Positions 17,185 to 26,680 are shown, counted from the stretch's first letter. The stretch is 64,000 bases of DNA from Pantoea sp. BAV 3049 (GCF_009765445.1 NZ_WHOY01000031.1:1056959-1120958); one strand, 5' to 3'. The notes: a model not told the origin generated them from the sequence alone. A program made the numbers and translations.

Positions 17185-18378
17185 TTACATCACGGCCGCA
17201 AAGGCCTCGGCGACCTGATTAACATTTTTGCTGTTGAGACCTGCCACGCACATACGGCCACTGGCAATCAGGTAGACACCGAACTCGTTACGCAGGCGGT
17301 CAACCTGCTCTTCGCTCAGGCCGGTGTAGCTGAACATGCCGCGCTGCTTCAGCAGGTAATCAAAGTTTTTGCCAGGCATCGCCGTGGTCAGCACTTCAAC
17401 CATAGCCTGACGCATGGAGAGAATGCGCAGACGCATCTCTTCCACTTCCGCCAGCCAGTTCGCTTTCAACTGCGCATCGTTCAGCACGCAGGAAACCACC
17501 TGAGCACCGAAGTTTGGCGGGCTGGAGTAGTTGCGGCGCACGGTCGCTTTCAGCTGGCCCAGCACGCGGGACGCTTCTTCTGCATCATCGCAGACCACGG
17601 ACAGACCGCCAACGCGCTCGCCATACAGGGAGAATATTTTCGAGAAGGAGTTGCTGACCAGCGCGGGCAGACCAGCTGCGGCGATGGAGCGGATAGCATA
17701 AGCATCTTCATCCATGCCTGCGCCAAAGCCCTGGTAGGCGATGTCGAGGAACGGGATCAGATCGCGGCCTTTCAGCACTTCAGTCACGATGTCCCACTGG
17801 TCGTTAGTCAGATCTGCACCAGTCGGGTTATGGCAGCAAGGGTGCAGCAGCACGATGCTCTGCGCAGGCAGCGTCTTCAGCTGCGCGACCAGTTCTTCGA
17901 ACTTCACGCCGTTGGTCTCTTCGTCGTACCACGGGTAGGTATTCACCTGGAAACCTGCACCGGAGAAGATCGCCACGTGATTATCCCAGGTAGGATCGCT
18001 GACCCAGACCTGAGAGTTCGGGAAATAGGCTTTCAGGAAATCCGCCCCCACTTTCAGCGCGCCAGACCCGCCAACGGTCTGGATGGTCGCAATACGGCCC
18101 GCCTGCAAGGCAGGATGATCCTGCCCGAACAGCAGCGGAGCAATCGCGCTGCGGTAAGAAGCCAGACCGTCCATCGGCAGATAAACTGCCGCATTGTGTG
18201 TCTCAGCATTCAGACGGGCTTCAGCCTCGGCCACGGCCTGCAGCTGTGGGATCTGACCCTCTCTGTCGTAATACAGCCCGATGCTCAGGTTGACCTTATG
18301 CGGTCGCGCATCCTGCTTGAAAGTTTCCATCAGGGAAAGAATTGGATCGCCGGCATAGGCATCAACGTTTTGAAACAC
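17185..18378 (-). CDS. tyrB: Aromatic amino acid aminotransferase TyrB
   Basis: TyrB is a PLP enzyme that performs the last step of tyrosine and phenylalanine synthesis and also acts on leucine and aspartate. From the GTG at 18378 the protein is 397 residues, the same as E. coli TyrB, and begins at the matching place ([14 protein letters not shown]). GGAG lies about 9 nt upstream; the earlier ATG (18393) would add five residues. The PLP lysine is in [17 protein letters not shown], and [11 protein letters not shown] and [10 protein letters not shown] are typical. It sits beside yjbQ as in E. coli (aphA, which lies between them there, is absent). Confidence 0.96.
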   Translation of the reverse strand: MFQNVDAYAGDPILSLMETFKQDARPHKVNLSIGLYYDREGQIPQLQAVAEAEARLNAETHNAAVYLPMDGLASYRSAIAPLLFGQDHPALQAGRIATIQTVGGSGALKVGADFLKAYFPNSQVWVSDPTWDNHVAIFSGAGFQVNTYPWYDEETNGVKFEELVAQLKTLPAQSIVLLHPCCHNPTGADLTNDQWDIVTEVLKGRDLIPFLDIAYQGFGAGMDEDAYAIRSIAAAGLPALVSNSFSKIFSLYGERVGGLSVVCDDAEEASRVLGQLKATVRRNYSSPPNFGAQVVSCVLNDAQLKANWLAEVEEMRLRILSMRQAMVEVLTTAMPGKNFDYLLKQRGMFSYTGLSEEQVDRLRNEFGVYLIASGRMCVAGLNSKNVNQVAEAFAAVM

Positions 18379-18457
18379 GGTGCAGATCTCCATTAATTGA
18401 TTGGGTCAGGCTGGCGCCACCCTCAGGGACGCTTCACTTCTTTATTCATCCGGCGGC

Positions 18458-19072
18458 TCAGACGTAATAGCGGCCCGGGCGGTGGTTCATGGCGATAATC
18501 AGATTGAGGATCAGCGCACCAGCGACTGAGGCCGCCAGCATCGGCAACGGCACCACAAACAGCGAGGCCAGCACCACGCAGGTATCCACGCCCATTTGCA
18601 GTTTACCGGCACGAATACCGTACCGATCCTGCAGCCATAACGCCAGAATATTGATGCCGCCCAGGCTGGCTTTGTGCCGGAATAATACTATAAACCCAAT
18701 TCCCATTATCACGTTACCGAACAGAGTAGCGTAGAACGGATCCAGCCCGGAAAAATGGATGAAAAGCGGATGTAAATGCGTGAACAGAGATACCAGCCCC
18801 ACCGCGCAGAACGTTTTCAGGGTGAAGGCCCAACCCATGCGGCGCGCAGCCAGCCAGTAGAACGGGATATTAATGACAAAGAAGGCTACGCCGAAGGAAA
18901 CGTGGGTGAGATAGCCGATCAGAAAGGCAATTCCGGCGGTACTGCCGGTGAGCGCGCCAGCCGTCTTCAGCAATGTAATACCGAAGGAGACCAGCAGCGT
19001 GCCAAACAGGATTGCCAGGGCATCTTCAATGAAGGTATGGGGGATTTTTGCGGGCTGTACTACGTTATCCAT
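18458..19072 (-). CDS. YitT/DUF161-type membrane protein
   Basis: The 204-residue integral membrane protein has five or six hydrophobic helices (for example DALAILFGTLLVSFGITLL, GVAFFVINIPFYWLAA, GNVIMGIGFIVLF). The glycine-rich GSTAGIAFLIGYLTHVSFG and KASLGGINILALWLQD are typical of YitT-family proteins, whose transport role is unproven. I chose MDNVVQPAK as start; an upstream extension lacks a ribosome site. It follows an Lrp/AsnC-type gene on the same strand, so it may be that regulator's target, for instance an amino-acid-linked carrier. The pair occupies the place of alr in the E. coli order. Confidence 0.8.
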   Translation of the reverse strand: MDNVVQPAKIPHTFIEDALAILFGTLLVSFGITLLKTAGALTGSTAGIAFLIGYLTHVSFGVAFFVINIPFYWLAARRMGWAFTLKTFCAVGLVSLFTHLHPLFIHFSGLDPFYATLFGNVIMGIGFIVLFRHKASLGGINILALWLQDRYGIRAGKLQMGVDTCVVLASLFVVPLPMLAASVAGALILNLIIAMNHRPGRYYV

Positions 19073-19109
19073 GATGCGGATTCTCAGAGAAATAATCTCT
19101 GTTATCAGC

Positions 19110-19154
19110 AAAAATCGCACCAATCCGGCAGTAAGACGACTGCCGGATTGGTGC
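19110..19154 (-). terminator. Long perfect hairpin with T run between the Lrp-type and yitT-type genes
   Basis: A perfect 16-bp stem (GCACCAATCCGGCAGT and its complement, 6-nt loop) is followed on the minus strand by GATTTTTG. It lies about 175 bp past the Lrp-type stop and about 40 bp before the yitT-type start, so it could end the former or attenuate the latter. A second small inverted repeat, CAGAGA/TCTCTG, follows at 19085-19101, just before the yitT start. Confidence 0.7.
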
Positions 19155-19329
19155 CAGCGAATTAACCCATTAAATACAAGGCGCTTTGCTACATATTTTC
19201 ATGCATGAAAGACGGGGCACCTCGTCATTTCACGCATTAAAATTCATTTTTCCGCGTGATTTGCGCATCACAATGCGATCTGATGCACCTTATTGATCCA
19301 TGCTGCACCAAGGTGGAGCAATAACCCGG

Positions 19330-19794
19330 TTACACCGGAGTCATTACCCCATTCTCTTTCAGACGGGTGAGCACCACGGAAGTTTTTACGTGCGATACGC
19401 TCTGATGCCCCGCTACCAGCTGGCTGATCAGGGCGCTGAGGCCTGCCAGATCGGCAACCGCCACCTTCAGCAGATAATCGGCATCACCCGTGGTTTTGTA
19501 AGCGTCAACAATTCCGGACTCTTCCGCCACCATGCGGTGAAAGCTGTCGACATAATCAGAAGTATGATTAATCAGGCGGACTTCGATCAGGCCAATCATC
19601 CCCAGTCCAACCGCGTCAGGCGAGAGCCGTGCATGGTAGCCGAGAATCAAACCTGCCTGTTCCAGGTTGATCCGCCGTCGCGAGCACTGGGAGGCGGAAA
19701 GCCCGACCAAATCACTCAGTTCCTGATTGGTCAGTCGACCATTTGTTTCAAGTAAAGTCAGTATCTTAAGGTCGTAATCATCAATCTGGGTCAT
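19330..19794 (-). CDS. Lrp/AsnC-family transcriptional regulator
   Basis: The 154-residue protein has an N-terminal helix-turn-helix (DLKILTLLETNGRLTNQELS, then LSASQCSRRRINLEQAGLI) and a C-terminal RAM ligand domain (TTGDADYLLKVAVADLAGL). Such regulators form octamers and sense amino acids. I start at 19794 (MTQIDDYD), the usual family beginning; an upstream in-frame extension to 19896 is probably non-coding. It is not Lrp itself, from the sequence. It probably controls the neighbouring YitT-type gene; the gap 19073-19329 holds a long hairpin and short repeats near TGATGCACC. Confidence 0.88.
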   Translation of the reverse strand: MTQIDDYDLKILTLLETNGRLTNQELSDLVGLSASQCSRRRINLEQAGLILGYHARLSPDAVGLGMIGLIEVRLINHTSDYVDSFHRMVAEESGIVDAYKTTGDADYLLKVAVADLAGLSALISQLVAGHQSVSHVKTSVVLTRLKENGVMTPV

Positions 19795-19913
19795 TATCGA
19801 TCCGGGCGGCTTATCAGGTACGCTACCCGGACAGATAACCGCATTTTTCGTGCCCTTGTCCAACACTATTTTCTGATGACCAGTGAGAGGATGCACAACC
19901 TGTGCATGAAGAA

Positions 19914-21329
19914 TTATTCTTCATCGAAGGCAGGCCCGGCGTAGTTATCAAAACGTGACCACTGGCCGTTAAAGGTCAGGCGCACGGTCCCGATGGGTCC
20001 GTTACGTTGCTTACCCAGAATAATTTCGGCGATGCCTTTCAGATCGCTGTTCTCGTGATAAACCTCATCACGGTAGATAAACATAATCAGGTCGGCATCC
20101 TGCTCAATAGAACCGGACTCACGCAGATCCGAGTTGACCGGGCGTTTATCGGCACGCTGCTCCAGCGAGCGGTTAAGCTGCGACAGCGCCACCACCGGCA
20201 CCTGAAGCTCTTTCGCCAGCGCCTTCAGGGAACGGGAAATTTCGGCAATTTCCAGCGTACGGTTATCGGACAGCGCAGGCACGCGCATCAGCTGAAGGTA
20301 ATCGATCATGATCAGGCTCAGGCCACCGTGTTCGCGGAAAATACGGCGTGCGCGGGAGCGGACTTCCGTCGGCGTCAGGCCCGAGGAGTCATCGATAAAC
20401 ATGTTCTTTTTCTCCAGCAGAATGCCCATGGTGCTGGAGATACGCGCCCAGTCTTCATCATCCAACTGGCCGGTACGGATACGGGTCTGATCCACGCGGG
20501 ACAGCGAGGCCAGCATACGCATCATAATCTGTTCGCCGGGCATCTCCAGACTGAAGATCAACACTGGTTTATCCTGCAACATCGCCGCATTTTCGCAAAG
20601 GTTCATTGCAAAAGTGGTTTTACCCATCGAAGGACGAGCGGCTACGATGATCAAATCCGAACGCTGCAGACCAGCGGTCTTCTTGTTGAGATCCTGATAG
20701 CCGGTATCCACCCCGGTCACGCCGTCATGCGGGGTCTGATAGAGAGATTCAATCCTGGAGATCGTCGCTTCAAGGATCTGATCGACGCTTTTCGGCCCTT
20801 CATCTTTGTTGGCCCGATTTTCAGCGATCTGGAAAACGCGGGACTCTGCCAGATCGAGCAGATCTTCACTGGTACGCCCCTGTGGATCGTAGCCCGCATC
20901 AGCGATCTCATTGGCTACGGCGATCATTTCACGCACAACCGCACGTTCGCGAACGATATCCGCATAAGCGCCGATGTTCGCCGCACTTGGCGTGTTTTTT
21001 GATAACTCAGCGAGGTAGGCAAAACCGCCCACCATGCTCAGTTCACCCTTGGTCTCCATTGATTCTGAGAGCGTGATCAGATCTATGGGCTTGCCCAGTT
21101 CCAGCAGGCGCTGCATTTCGCTAAAGATCATCCGGTGAGGGCGGCTGAAGAAATCCTGCGCCACCACACGTTCCGAGACGTTGTCCCAGCGTTCGTTATC
21201 CAGCATTAACCCGCCCAACACGGATTGCTCCGCTTCCAGAGAATGGGGCGGCAATTTAAGCCCTTCCATTTGCCGGTCGCGCGGCTCACGTTTTTCAGCG
21301 GATTTGTTGGAGGGTTTATTTCCTGCCAT
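19914..21329 (-). CDS. dnaB: Replicative DNA helicase DnaB
   Basis: DnaB is the hexameric 5'-3' helicase of the replication fork. Starting at MAGNKPSNKS the protein has 471 residues, the same as E. coli. The N-terminal primase-interacting domain begins near LPPHSLEAEQSVLGGLMLDN. The RecA-like motor has Walker A in ARPSMGKTT (about 230) and Walker B in LIMIDYLQLM, plus SRSLKALAKELQVPVVALSQ. No intein or insertion is present. It is divergent from qor with 100 bp between starts, as in E. coli. Longer upstream reading is not coding: it overlaps the qor leader and has no ribosome site. Confidence 0.97.
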   Translation of the reverse strand: MAGNKPSNKSAEKREPRDRQMEGLKLPPHSLEAEQSVLGGLMLDNERWDNVSERVVAQDFFSRPHRMIFSEMQRLLELGKPIDLITLSESMETKGELSMVGGFAYLAELSKNTPSAANIGAYADIVRERAVVREMIAVANEIADAGYDPQGRTSEDLLDLAESRVFQIAENRANKDEGPKSVDQILEATISRIESLYQTPHDGVTGVDTGYQDLNKKTAGLQRSDLIIVAARPSMGKTTFAMNLCENAAMLQDKPVLIFSLEMPGEQIMMRMLASLSRVDQTRIRTGQLDDEDWARISSTMGILLEKKNMFIDDSSGLTPTEVRSRARRIFREHGGLSLIMIDYLQLMRVPALSDNRTLEIAEISRSLKALAKELQVPVVALSQLNRSLEQRADKRPVNSDLRESGSIEQDADLIMFIYRDEVYHENSDLKGIAEIILGKQRNGPIGTVRLTFNGQWSRFDNYAGPAFDEE

Positions 21330-21429
21330 AGTGATGCAATACCAAAAATCTGAGGGGGGAAGCGCGCAAGTATACCCGTTTGGTGGCCTTTCGTCCTCCC
21401 TCAATGACGCAGAATCAACAGGAGTGACC

Positions 21430-22410
21430 ATGGCAAAACGTATACAAATCAGCCAGCATGGCGGCCCGGAAGTGATGCAGGTAATTGACGTTGATATCCC
21501 GGAGCCCGCAGCGGACGAAGTGATTGTTGAGAATAAAGCAATCGGCATCAACTATATCGATACTTATGTGCGCAGCGGTCTGTATCCGGCCTCGTTGCCT
21601 GCGGGCTTAGGCACCGAAGCGGCGGGCGTGGTGAAAAGTGTTGGCGAGGGCGTGACGGCTGTGAAGCCTGGTGACCGCGTGGTTTACGCTCAGTCCGCGC
21701 TGGGAGCCTATAGCGAGTTTCATGCGGTGAATGTCGATAAGCTGGCGCTGCTGCCCGACGGGATTTCTTACGAGCAGGCGGCGGCCTCTTTCCTGAAAGG
21801 GCTGACCGTGCATTATCTTCTGCGCCAGACTTACGTGGTGCAACCGGATGAAGTCTTTCTGTTCCAGGCCGCAGCGGGCGGTGTGGGTCTGATTGCCTGC
21901 CAGTGGGCGAAGGCGCTGGGCGCTCATCTGATCGGCACCGTAGGCTCAGCCGAGAAAGCGGTACGGGCGAAGGAAGCCGGGGCATGGGCGACCATCAATT
22001 ACCGTGAAGAGGATATTGTCCGGCGAGTGGCAGAACTGACCGACGGTAAGAAGGTGCGGGTGGTTTACGATTCGGTGGGCAAAGATACCTGGGAAGCTTC
22101 GCTGAACTGTCTGCAACGTCGCGGCCTGATGGTCAGTTTTGGTAATTCATCCGGCCCGGTCAGCGGTGTGAATCTGGGGATTCTGAACCAGAAAGGCTCA
22201 CTGTATGTCACCCGTCCCTCACTGAATGGTTACATCACCACGCGGGAAGCACTGACCAGCGCCAGCAACGAGCTGTTCTCACTGATTGCAAGTGGGGCCA
22301 TTAAGGTGGATGTTCCGGAGCAGCAGAAGTTTGCTTTAACCGATGTCCAGCGGGCGCATAAGACGCTGGAGAGCCGTGCGACTCAGGGTTCCAGTTTGCT
22401 GATCCCCTGA
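21430..22410 (+). CDS. qor: NADPH:quinone oxidoreductase Qor
   Basis: Qor is a zinc-free medium-chain reductase of the zeta-crystallin type that reduces quinones with NADPH. The product is 326 residues (E. coli 327), starting MAKRIQISQHGGPEVMQ after an AGGAG site. NADPH-binding AAAGGVGLIACQWAKALGA, the substrate-loop region NYIDTYVRSGLYPASLPAGLGTE and NYREEDIV are typical. The start is set by this homology; an in-frame extension upstream runs back into dnaB antisense. A strong terminator follows. Confidence 0.95.
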   Translation: MAKRIQISQHGGPEVMQVIDVDIPEPAADEVIVENKAIGINYIDTYVRSGLYPASLPAGLGTEAAGVVKSVGEGVTAVKPGDRVVYAQSALGAYSEFHAVNVDKLALLPDGISYEQAAASFLKGLTVHYLLRQTYVVQPDEVFLFQAAAGGVGLIACQWAKALGAHLIGTVGSAEKAVRAKEAGAWATINYREEDIVRRVAELTDGKKVRVVYDSVGKDTWEASLNCLQRRGLMVSFGNSSGPVSGVNLGILNQKGSLYVTRPSLNGYITTREALTSASNELFSLIASGAIKVDVPEQQKFALTDVQRAHKTLESRATQGSSLLIP

Positions 22411-22423
22411 CGCCTGAAATAAA

Positions 22424-22456
22424 TTGGGCTTCCCGAAGGAAGCCCTTTTTTCTTTT
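22424..22456 (+). terminator. Rho-independent terminator of qor
   Basis: A GGGCTTCC/GGAAGCCC stem with CGAA tetraloop, followed by a T-rich run (TTTTTTCTTTTTT), lies 15 bp past the qor stop. Confidence 0.93.
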
Positions 22457-22633
22457 TTATAGTTCGCGCTGTTTGTAGGGTCAGCGGCGATGAATTCGTT
22501 TCAATTCAATGAAACCATCCTGGCAGAATTCATAAGTAAAAAATATGTTTAATTGCAAAATCGTCTGAACAATCTGCCATGTTGTGATCCAGCCCGCATT
22601 CCGCCACGCGGAAAATTCGCCAACATGTTGATA

Positions 22634-22864
22634 TTACCGGGATAACCAGCGGTCAGCTCTCGACTGAGGTTTTTTATAAGCGCGGTATATCCACACGCCC
22701 ACCACGGCCAGTAGCAGCCACGGCAACATTTTGATCACAACTGCCAGCAGGCCACCAAACATCATCACTACAGTTGCAACAACGAGTGCCGCGATGATAC
22801 CGAGCACGGAGATGCCGGTCAGTAGTAGCATTACAAAAAAGCCAAGGACGAATAAGATTTCCAT
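22634..22864 (-). CDS. pspG: Phage shock protein G
   Basis: PspG is a small inner-membrane member of the phage shock response, which maintains the proton-motive force under membrane stress. The 76-residue product matches E. coli PspG across both hydrophobic segments (LFVLGFFVMLLLTG.. and LLAVVIKMLPWLLLAVVGVW). It ends in a charged tail with DRW as in E. coli. A good ribosome site (GGAG) and a sigma-54 promoter lie directly upstream, which is how PspF controls it. Gene order qor-pspG-dusA is as in E. coli. Confidence 0.93.
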   Translation of the reverse strand: MEILFVLGFFVMLLLTGISVLGIIAALVVATVVMMFGGLLAVVIKMLPWLLLAVVGVWIYRAYKKPQSRADRWLSR

Positions 22865-22898
22865 CAGGGGAGCTCCAGATAAGTGACTGGAGGAGTAT

Positions 22899-22914
22899 TA
22901 CAAGATACGTGCCA
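22899..22914 (-). promoter_or_regulatory. Sigma-54 promoter of pspG
   Basis: Read on the minus strand the site is TGGCACGTATCTTGTA: GG and the GC-equivalent (GT) are 12 bp apart, matching the -24/-12 consensus TGGCAC-N5-TTGCA with one change. It would start transcription about 25 nt before the pspG ATG. PspF-dependent control is known for E. coli pspG; I did not identify the enhancer sites. Confidence 0.8.
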
Positions 22915-23190
22915 GGATTGGATTTTATCTATCTGATTGAATTTTGAGAAAATCAGTTGGTAGTGTGAAAGCGGACGTGGTGAAATTGATTATTAAGTGG
23001 TGAAGAATTAACGAAGGATTGGTGTTGAACAGGACTGGTACGTTCAAGAGCCTGCCAGGATACGGGGGATAAGAAGGCAGTTGGGTGGCCAGGTAAGTTG
23101 ATGGCCCTGTTAAGTCGCTGACGGTTGGTATGCCCGCTGGAGAGGTTATCCGGATAACCTCTCCCCCAGAAAACATTGGTCTTGCTGCTT

Positions 23191-23298
23191 AAAGGCATTC
23201 GGAGAATGCGCTTTAACTTAGCGTTGCTAATTCAAAGCAACCGGAAAATTGCCTGAAACTTAGCGTTGATGATTCAGGGCATTCGGCGACGGCTTTGC
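23191..23298. repeat. Three adjacent hairpins, two sharing the loop AACTTAGCGTTG
   Basis: Between pspG and dusA lie a tight hairpin (GCATTCGGAGAATGC, 23195-23209), then two stem-loops at 23210-23238 and 23251-23280. These two differ in their stem bases (GCTTT../..AAAGC; GCCTGAA../..TTCAGGGC) but share the loop core ACTTAGCGTTG, 41 bp apart. A last hairpin (ACGGCAAAGCCGT, minus strand) follows the dusA stop. Stems that change together around a kept loop suggest a repeated structured RNA or protein-binding element. The remainder of the 22915-23190 gap shows nothing recognisable. Confidence 0.6.
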
Positions 23299-23300
23299 CG

Positions 23301-24296
23301 TTAAACCGCAGCCGGGATCTTATCGACCACCAGCGCCAGCGCCTGCTCTACCGTTTCAATATTGGCACCGGGTTTGTGCGCATTCTCGCTCAGATGACGG
23401 CGCCACTGACGTGCGCCCGGGAGCCCCTGGAACAGCCCCAGCATATGGCGGGTAATATGGCCGAGGTAGGTTCCCTGTGCCAGCTCGCGCTCGATATACG
23501 GATACATTGAACGCACGACGGCGACCGGATCAACCGGCTCGCGGTCGCAGCCAAACAGTTCACGATCAACCTGCGCCAGCAGGCCTGGATTCTGGTAGGC
23601 TTCACGGCCCATCATCACCCCATCCACATGCTGCAGATGCATTTTGGCTTCTTCCAGCGACTTCACGCCGCCGTTAATCGACAGGGTCAGGTGCGGGAAA
23701 TCACGCTTAAGCTGGTAAACACGCTCGTAATCCAGGGGCGGGATTTCGCGGTTCTCTTTCGGGCTGAGGCCCGACAGCCAGGCTTTACGGGCATGGATGA
23801 TAAACATCTCACAGCCGCCCTGCTCAGAAACCTGACGGATAAAGTCACACAGGAACTCGTAGCTGTCCTGATCGTCAATGCCGATACGTGTTTTCACCGT
23901 CACCGGAATTGATACCCGTTCGCGCATCGCTTTAATGCCATCCGCTACCAGCGCCGCTTCACCCATCAGACAGGCTCCGAAGCGCCCGTTCTGCACGCGA
24001 TCGGAAGGGCATCCGACGTTGAGGTTGATCTCGTTGTAACCCCGCGCTTGTGCCTGCTCAGCACACTGAGCCAGCGCAGCACGATCGAAGCCACCCAGTT
24101 GCAGCGCGACGGGCTGCTCTTCCTGGCTCCAGGCCAGATAGTCCCCTTTGCCATGAATGATGGCACCGGTGGTGACCATTTCGGTGTACAGCAACGCCTG
24201 GCGGGTCAGCTGTCGGTGAAAATAACGGCAGTGACGATCGGTCCAGTCCAGCATAGGGGCAATGGAAAAGCGGTGGGCAGGTAAACTCTGGGTCAT
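23301..24296 (-). CDS. dusA: tRNA-dihydrouridine(20/20a) synthase DusA
   Basis: DusA is an FMN enzyme that reduces uridines 20 and 20a in the tRNA D-loop with NADPH. The product from [10 protein letters not shown] has 331 residues, the expected length. The FMN barrel starts [27 protein letters not shown] (92-102) and the catalytic C109 (GACLM) are present, as are [12 protein letters not shown] and [11 protein letters not shown]. Upstream in-frame ATGs (to 24368) are possible but less likely. In E. coli zur comes next; here about 7 kb of accessory genes separate them. Confidence 0.95.
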   Translation of the reverse strand: MTQSLPAHRFSIAPMLDWTDRHCRYFHRQLTRQALLYTEMVTTGAIIHGKGDYLAWSQEEQPVALQLGGFDRAALAQCAEQAQARGYNEINLNVGCPSDRVQNGRFGACLMGEAALVADGIKAMRERVSIPVTVKTRIGIDDQDSYEFLCDFIRQVSEQGGCEMFIIHARKAWLSGLSPKENREIPPLDYERVYQLKRDFPHLTLSINGGVKSLEEAKMHLQHVDGVMMGREAYQNPGLLAQVDRELFGCDREPVDPVAVVRSMYPYIERELAQGTYLGHITRHMLGLFQGLPGARQWRRHLSENAHKPGANIETVEQALALVVDKIPAAV

Positions 24297-24440
24297 AAAG
24301 CGCGCAAACTCGGTGTGATTAACAAATGACGATATTGTGCGCAATGATAGCATGCCTGGCTTCAGCAATCACCCGCGGCAGAAACCAAAACCGGGCTGAA
24401 GGAGTGACCTGTCAGTCCGGTTTGAGCTTATCCCGTTAAA

Positions 24441-25763
24441 CTACACCGTCCTTGCTCTGGAAGGCACGCGGCTCACTGCCTGCTTCTCAACAATCACCGG
24501 AGCCGTCTCATTCGTGCGGAACGCGCAGAGTGCAGAGATGACGCCAAGCATTGAGAACATCACCGCCGGCCCAATCCAGCCGACCATGCCGTACACGCCA
24601 GTGGCGATAAAGGGCAGTAAGCCAGCCACCACGGAAGCCCCATTATAGCCCAGTGAAATACCTGAGGAACGGACATGGGCCGGGAACTGCTCGGAGAACC
24701 AGCTCGACTCAACGGCAAAGATCGGATCGTGGCTGAACAGCAGCGACAGAGAAACCGCCGTGACCACCATCAGCACCGCGCCAGTGTTGATCATCATAAA
24801 CATCGGAATGCCAAACAGAATGGTGAAGACCGCGCCGATCAGGAAGATCGGACGGCGGCCCACTTTGTCGCTCAGCGAGCCATAGATCAGATGGCTGACC
24901 AGGCCAATAGCGGAACCAATCAGCGTTCCCCACAGCACATGTTCTTTCGTCGTGATGCTTGCCAGCACTACATATGACAGCATAAAGCTGGTGGTGAGGT
25001 AATAACCGCCGGTTTCAGCAAGGCGCAACCCGATGATCCTCATAATAATCCGCCAGTCGCTGCGAACCACTTCCAGCGCAGGCTGTTTGACGATCTTGTG
25101 CTCCGCTTTCGCTTTTTCAAAATCCGGCGACTCCTGCACACTCATCCGGATAAAGATCCCGATGGCAACCATCACAAAGGAGATCAGGAACGGCACGCGC
25201 CACACCCAGTCACCTTCAAACAGGGCAGAGGAGAGCAGGAACACGCCGTTAGCCAGTAGCAGGCCCAGTGGGATCCCCAACTGCGGCACCGCGCCGTAAA
25301 AACCCCGTTTCTTCGCCGGTGCGTGTTCAAAGGCCATCAGTACGGCTCCGCCCCACTCGGCGCCAAAGCCGATCCCCTGGATCATCCGCAGCAGGATCAA
25401 CATCACCGGAGCCCAGACTCCGGCCTGATCGTAAGTGGGCAGCGCACCGATCATCACGGTTGCCAGCCCCATTGCCAGCAGCGACCAGAACAGCACGGTC
25501 TTGCGCCCATAGCGGTCACCGAAGTGCCCCGCCAGATAGCCACCCAGCGGCCGCATCAGAAAACCGACTGCCAGGGTGGCAAACGCCGCAAGGATGCCGA
25601 TCAGCGGCTCTTTGGTATGAAAAAAAATCGGCCCGAATTACCCGGCCGCAGCGGTGCCATAGATAAAGAAGTCATAGCTTTCTACCGCCGATCCGATCAT
25701 TGAGGCAAACGAGACCTTGACCGGATTGTCCTGGTTTGCAGGTTGTACAGATGAAGTGTTCAT
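24441..25763 (-). pseudogene. MHS-type MFS metabolite:proton symporter with an in-frame stop
   Basis: Reading from the ATG at 25763 gives an N-terminus typical of metabolite:H+ symporters (ASMIGSAVESYDFFIYGTAAAG), then TAA at codon 42 (25640-25638). After it the same frame continues FGPIFFHTKEPLIGILAAFATLAVGF and on to about codon 440 without a break. Later parts are intact (GRKTVLFWSLLAMGL, RMIQGIGFGAEWGGA). The stop falls inside the first transmembrane helix region, so the protein should be lost unless readthrough or restart at 25556 works. It is the last gene of the transketolase operon. A sequencing error is an alternative. Confidence 0.85.
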
Positions 25764-25825
25764 GTGTTACCCCTGATTATTGTTGTTGAGGTAGTTTTTC
25801 TTTCAGAGTAGTCACCAGGGCTTGT

Positions 25826-26680
25826 TTACCGCGAAGGTGACCAGGTCTCGATGACCCGACTGTCATCCCTGAGGCCCAGGCCAGCCTCCGCTGCGGCCAG
25901 ATAACGCTGGTGCGCTATCTGCAGCAACGGCACATCCGCTGTACAGGCTCTGGCCGCTTCTGCCACCAGTCCGCTGTCCTTGACGAAAATATTGATCGCA
26001 CTGGAGACGCTCACATCCGTCCCTTCCAGCATGCGTGGACCGCGATCGGAGAGCATCCAGGATCCGGCTGCCCCCTTCTCCACCAGCGACAGCACGGCAG
26101 CCTGATCCAGCCCCAATGCCTGCGCCAGATTCAACGCTTCAGCCGCAGCCACGATATGGATCGAACAAAGATGCTGATTGATCACCTTGATCCCCTGTCC
26201 GTCGCCAATGCGACTGCCGACAACGCGCACGGTCCCCATGGCACGCAGTACGGGCTGCACCGCTTCCAGCTCATCGGGCGCACCGGCGGCGAAAATCACC
26301 AACTCACCCGTTTTCGCTCTCGCGGTTCCCCCTGTTACCGGTGCATCAATCACGCAGGTGCCCATCTGGCGTAAACGCTCGCCCTGCTCACGCACCGCAT
26401 CTGGCCCGACGGTCGACATAATGACCCAACGCTGGCCGGTGACTTTTCCCTCAGCCTGAGTGACCAGATCGGCCAGTTGCTGCGGTGTGGCAACCATCAC
26501 CACCACCACATCCGCTGTGGGCGCATCGTCAAAACGGCTGACGACCTCGATATCCTGCTCCAGCGCTCTCATCCGCGAGGCTTCAGAGACATCCACACCA
26601 ACCACCGCGTGTCCCGCCAGCTTGATCTGTGCTGCCATTGGCAGGCCGATAGCCCCGACGCCAACAAAAATAACGTTCAT
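25826..26680 (-). CDS. NAD(P)-dependent beta-hydroxyacid dehydrogenase (HIBADH/GarR family)
   Basis: The 284-residue protein belongs to the 3-hydroxyisobutyrate dehydrogenase / tartronate semialdehyde reductase family, which oxidises beta-hydroxyacids or reduces the semialdehydes. It has an N-terminal Rossmann motif (VGVGAIGLPMA, about 6-16), the substrate motif DAPVTGGTARAKTGEL (about 115-130) and the catalytic-lysine region GQGIKVINQHL. It lies between the split transketolase genes and the broken transporter gene on one strand, with GGGGAG as ribosome site. The operon points to breakdown of a sugar acid or branched sugar; the exact substrate is unknown. Confidence 0.87.
   Translation of the reverse strand: MNVIFVGVGAIGLPMAAQIKLAGHAVVGVDVSEASRMRALEQDIEVVSRFDDAPTADVVVVMVATPQQLADLVTQAEGKVTGQRWVIMSTVGPDAVREQGERLRQMGTCVIDAPVTGGTARAKTGELVIFAAGAPDELEAVQPVLRAMGTVRVVGSRIGDGQGIKVINQHLCSIHIVAAAEALNLAQALGLDQAAVLSLVEKGAAGSWMLSDRGPRMLEGTDVSVSSAINIFVKDSGLVAEAARACTADVPLLQIAHQRYLAAAEAGLGLRDDSRVIETWSPSR

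Noticed and set aside
20007..21002. Open frame opposite dnaB
   Set aside because: Antisense shadow of a certain gene, with biased composition and no start signals.
21330..21551. N-terminal extension of DnaB
   Set aside because: Family length and start (471 residues, MAGNK) match without it; the extension lies antisense to the qor leader and start.
22925..23198. Small genes between pspG and dusA
   Set aside because: Both short minus-strand frames lack ribosome sites and recognisable features; the sequence also carries upstream control of pspG.
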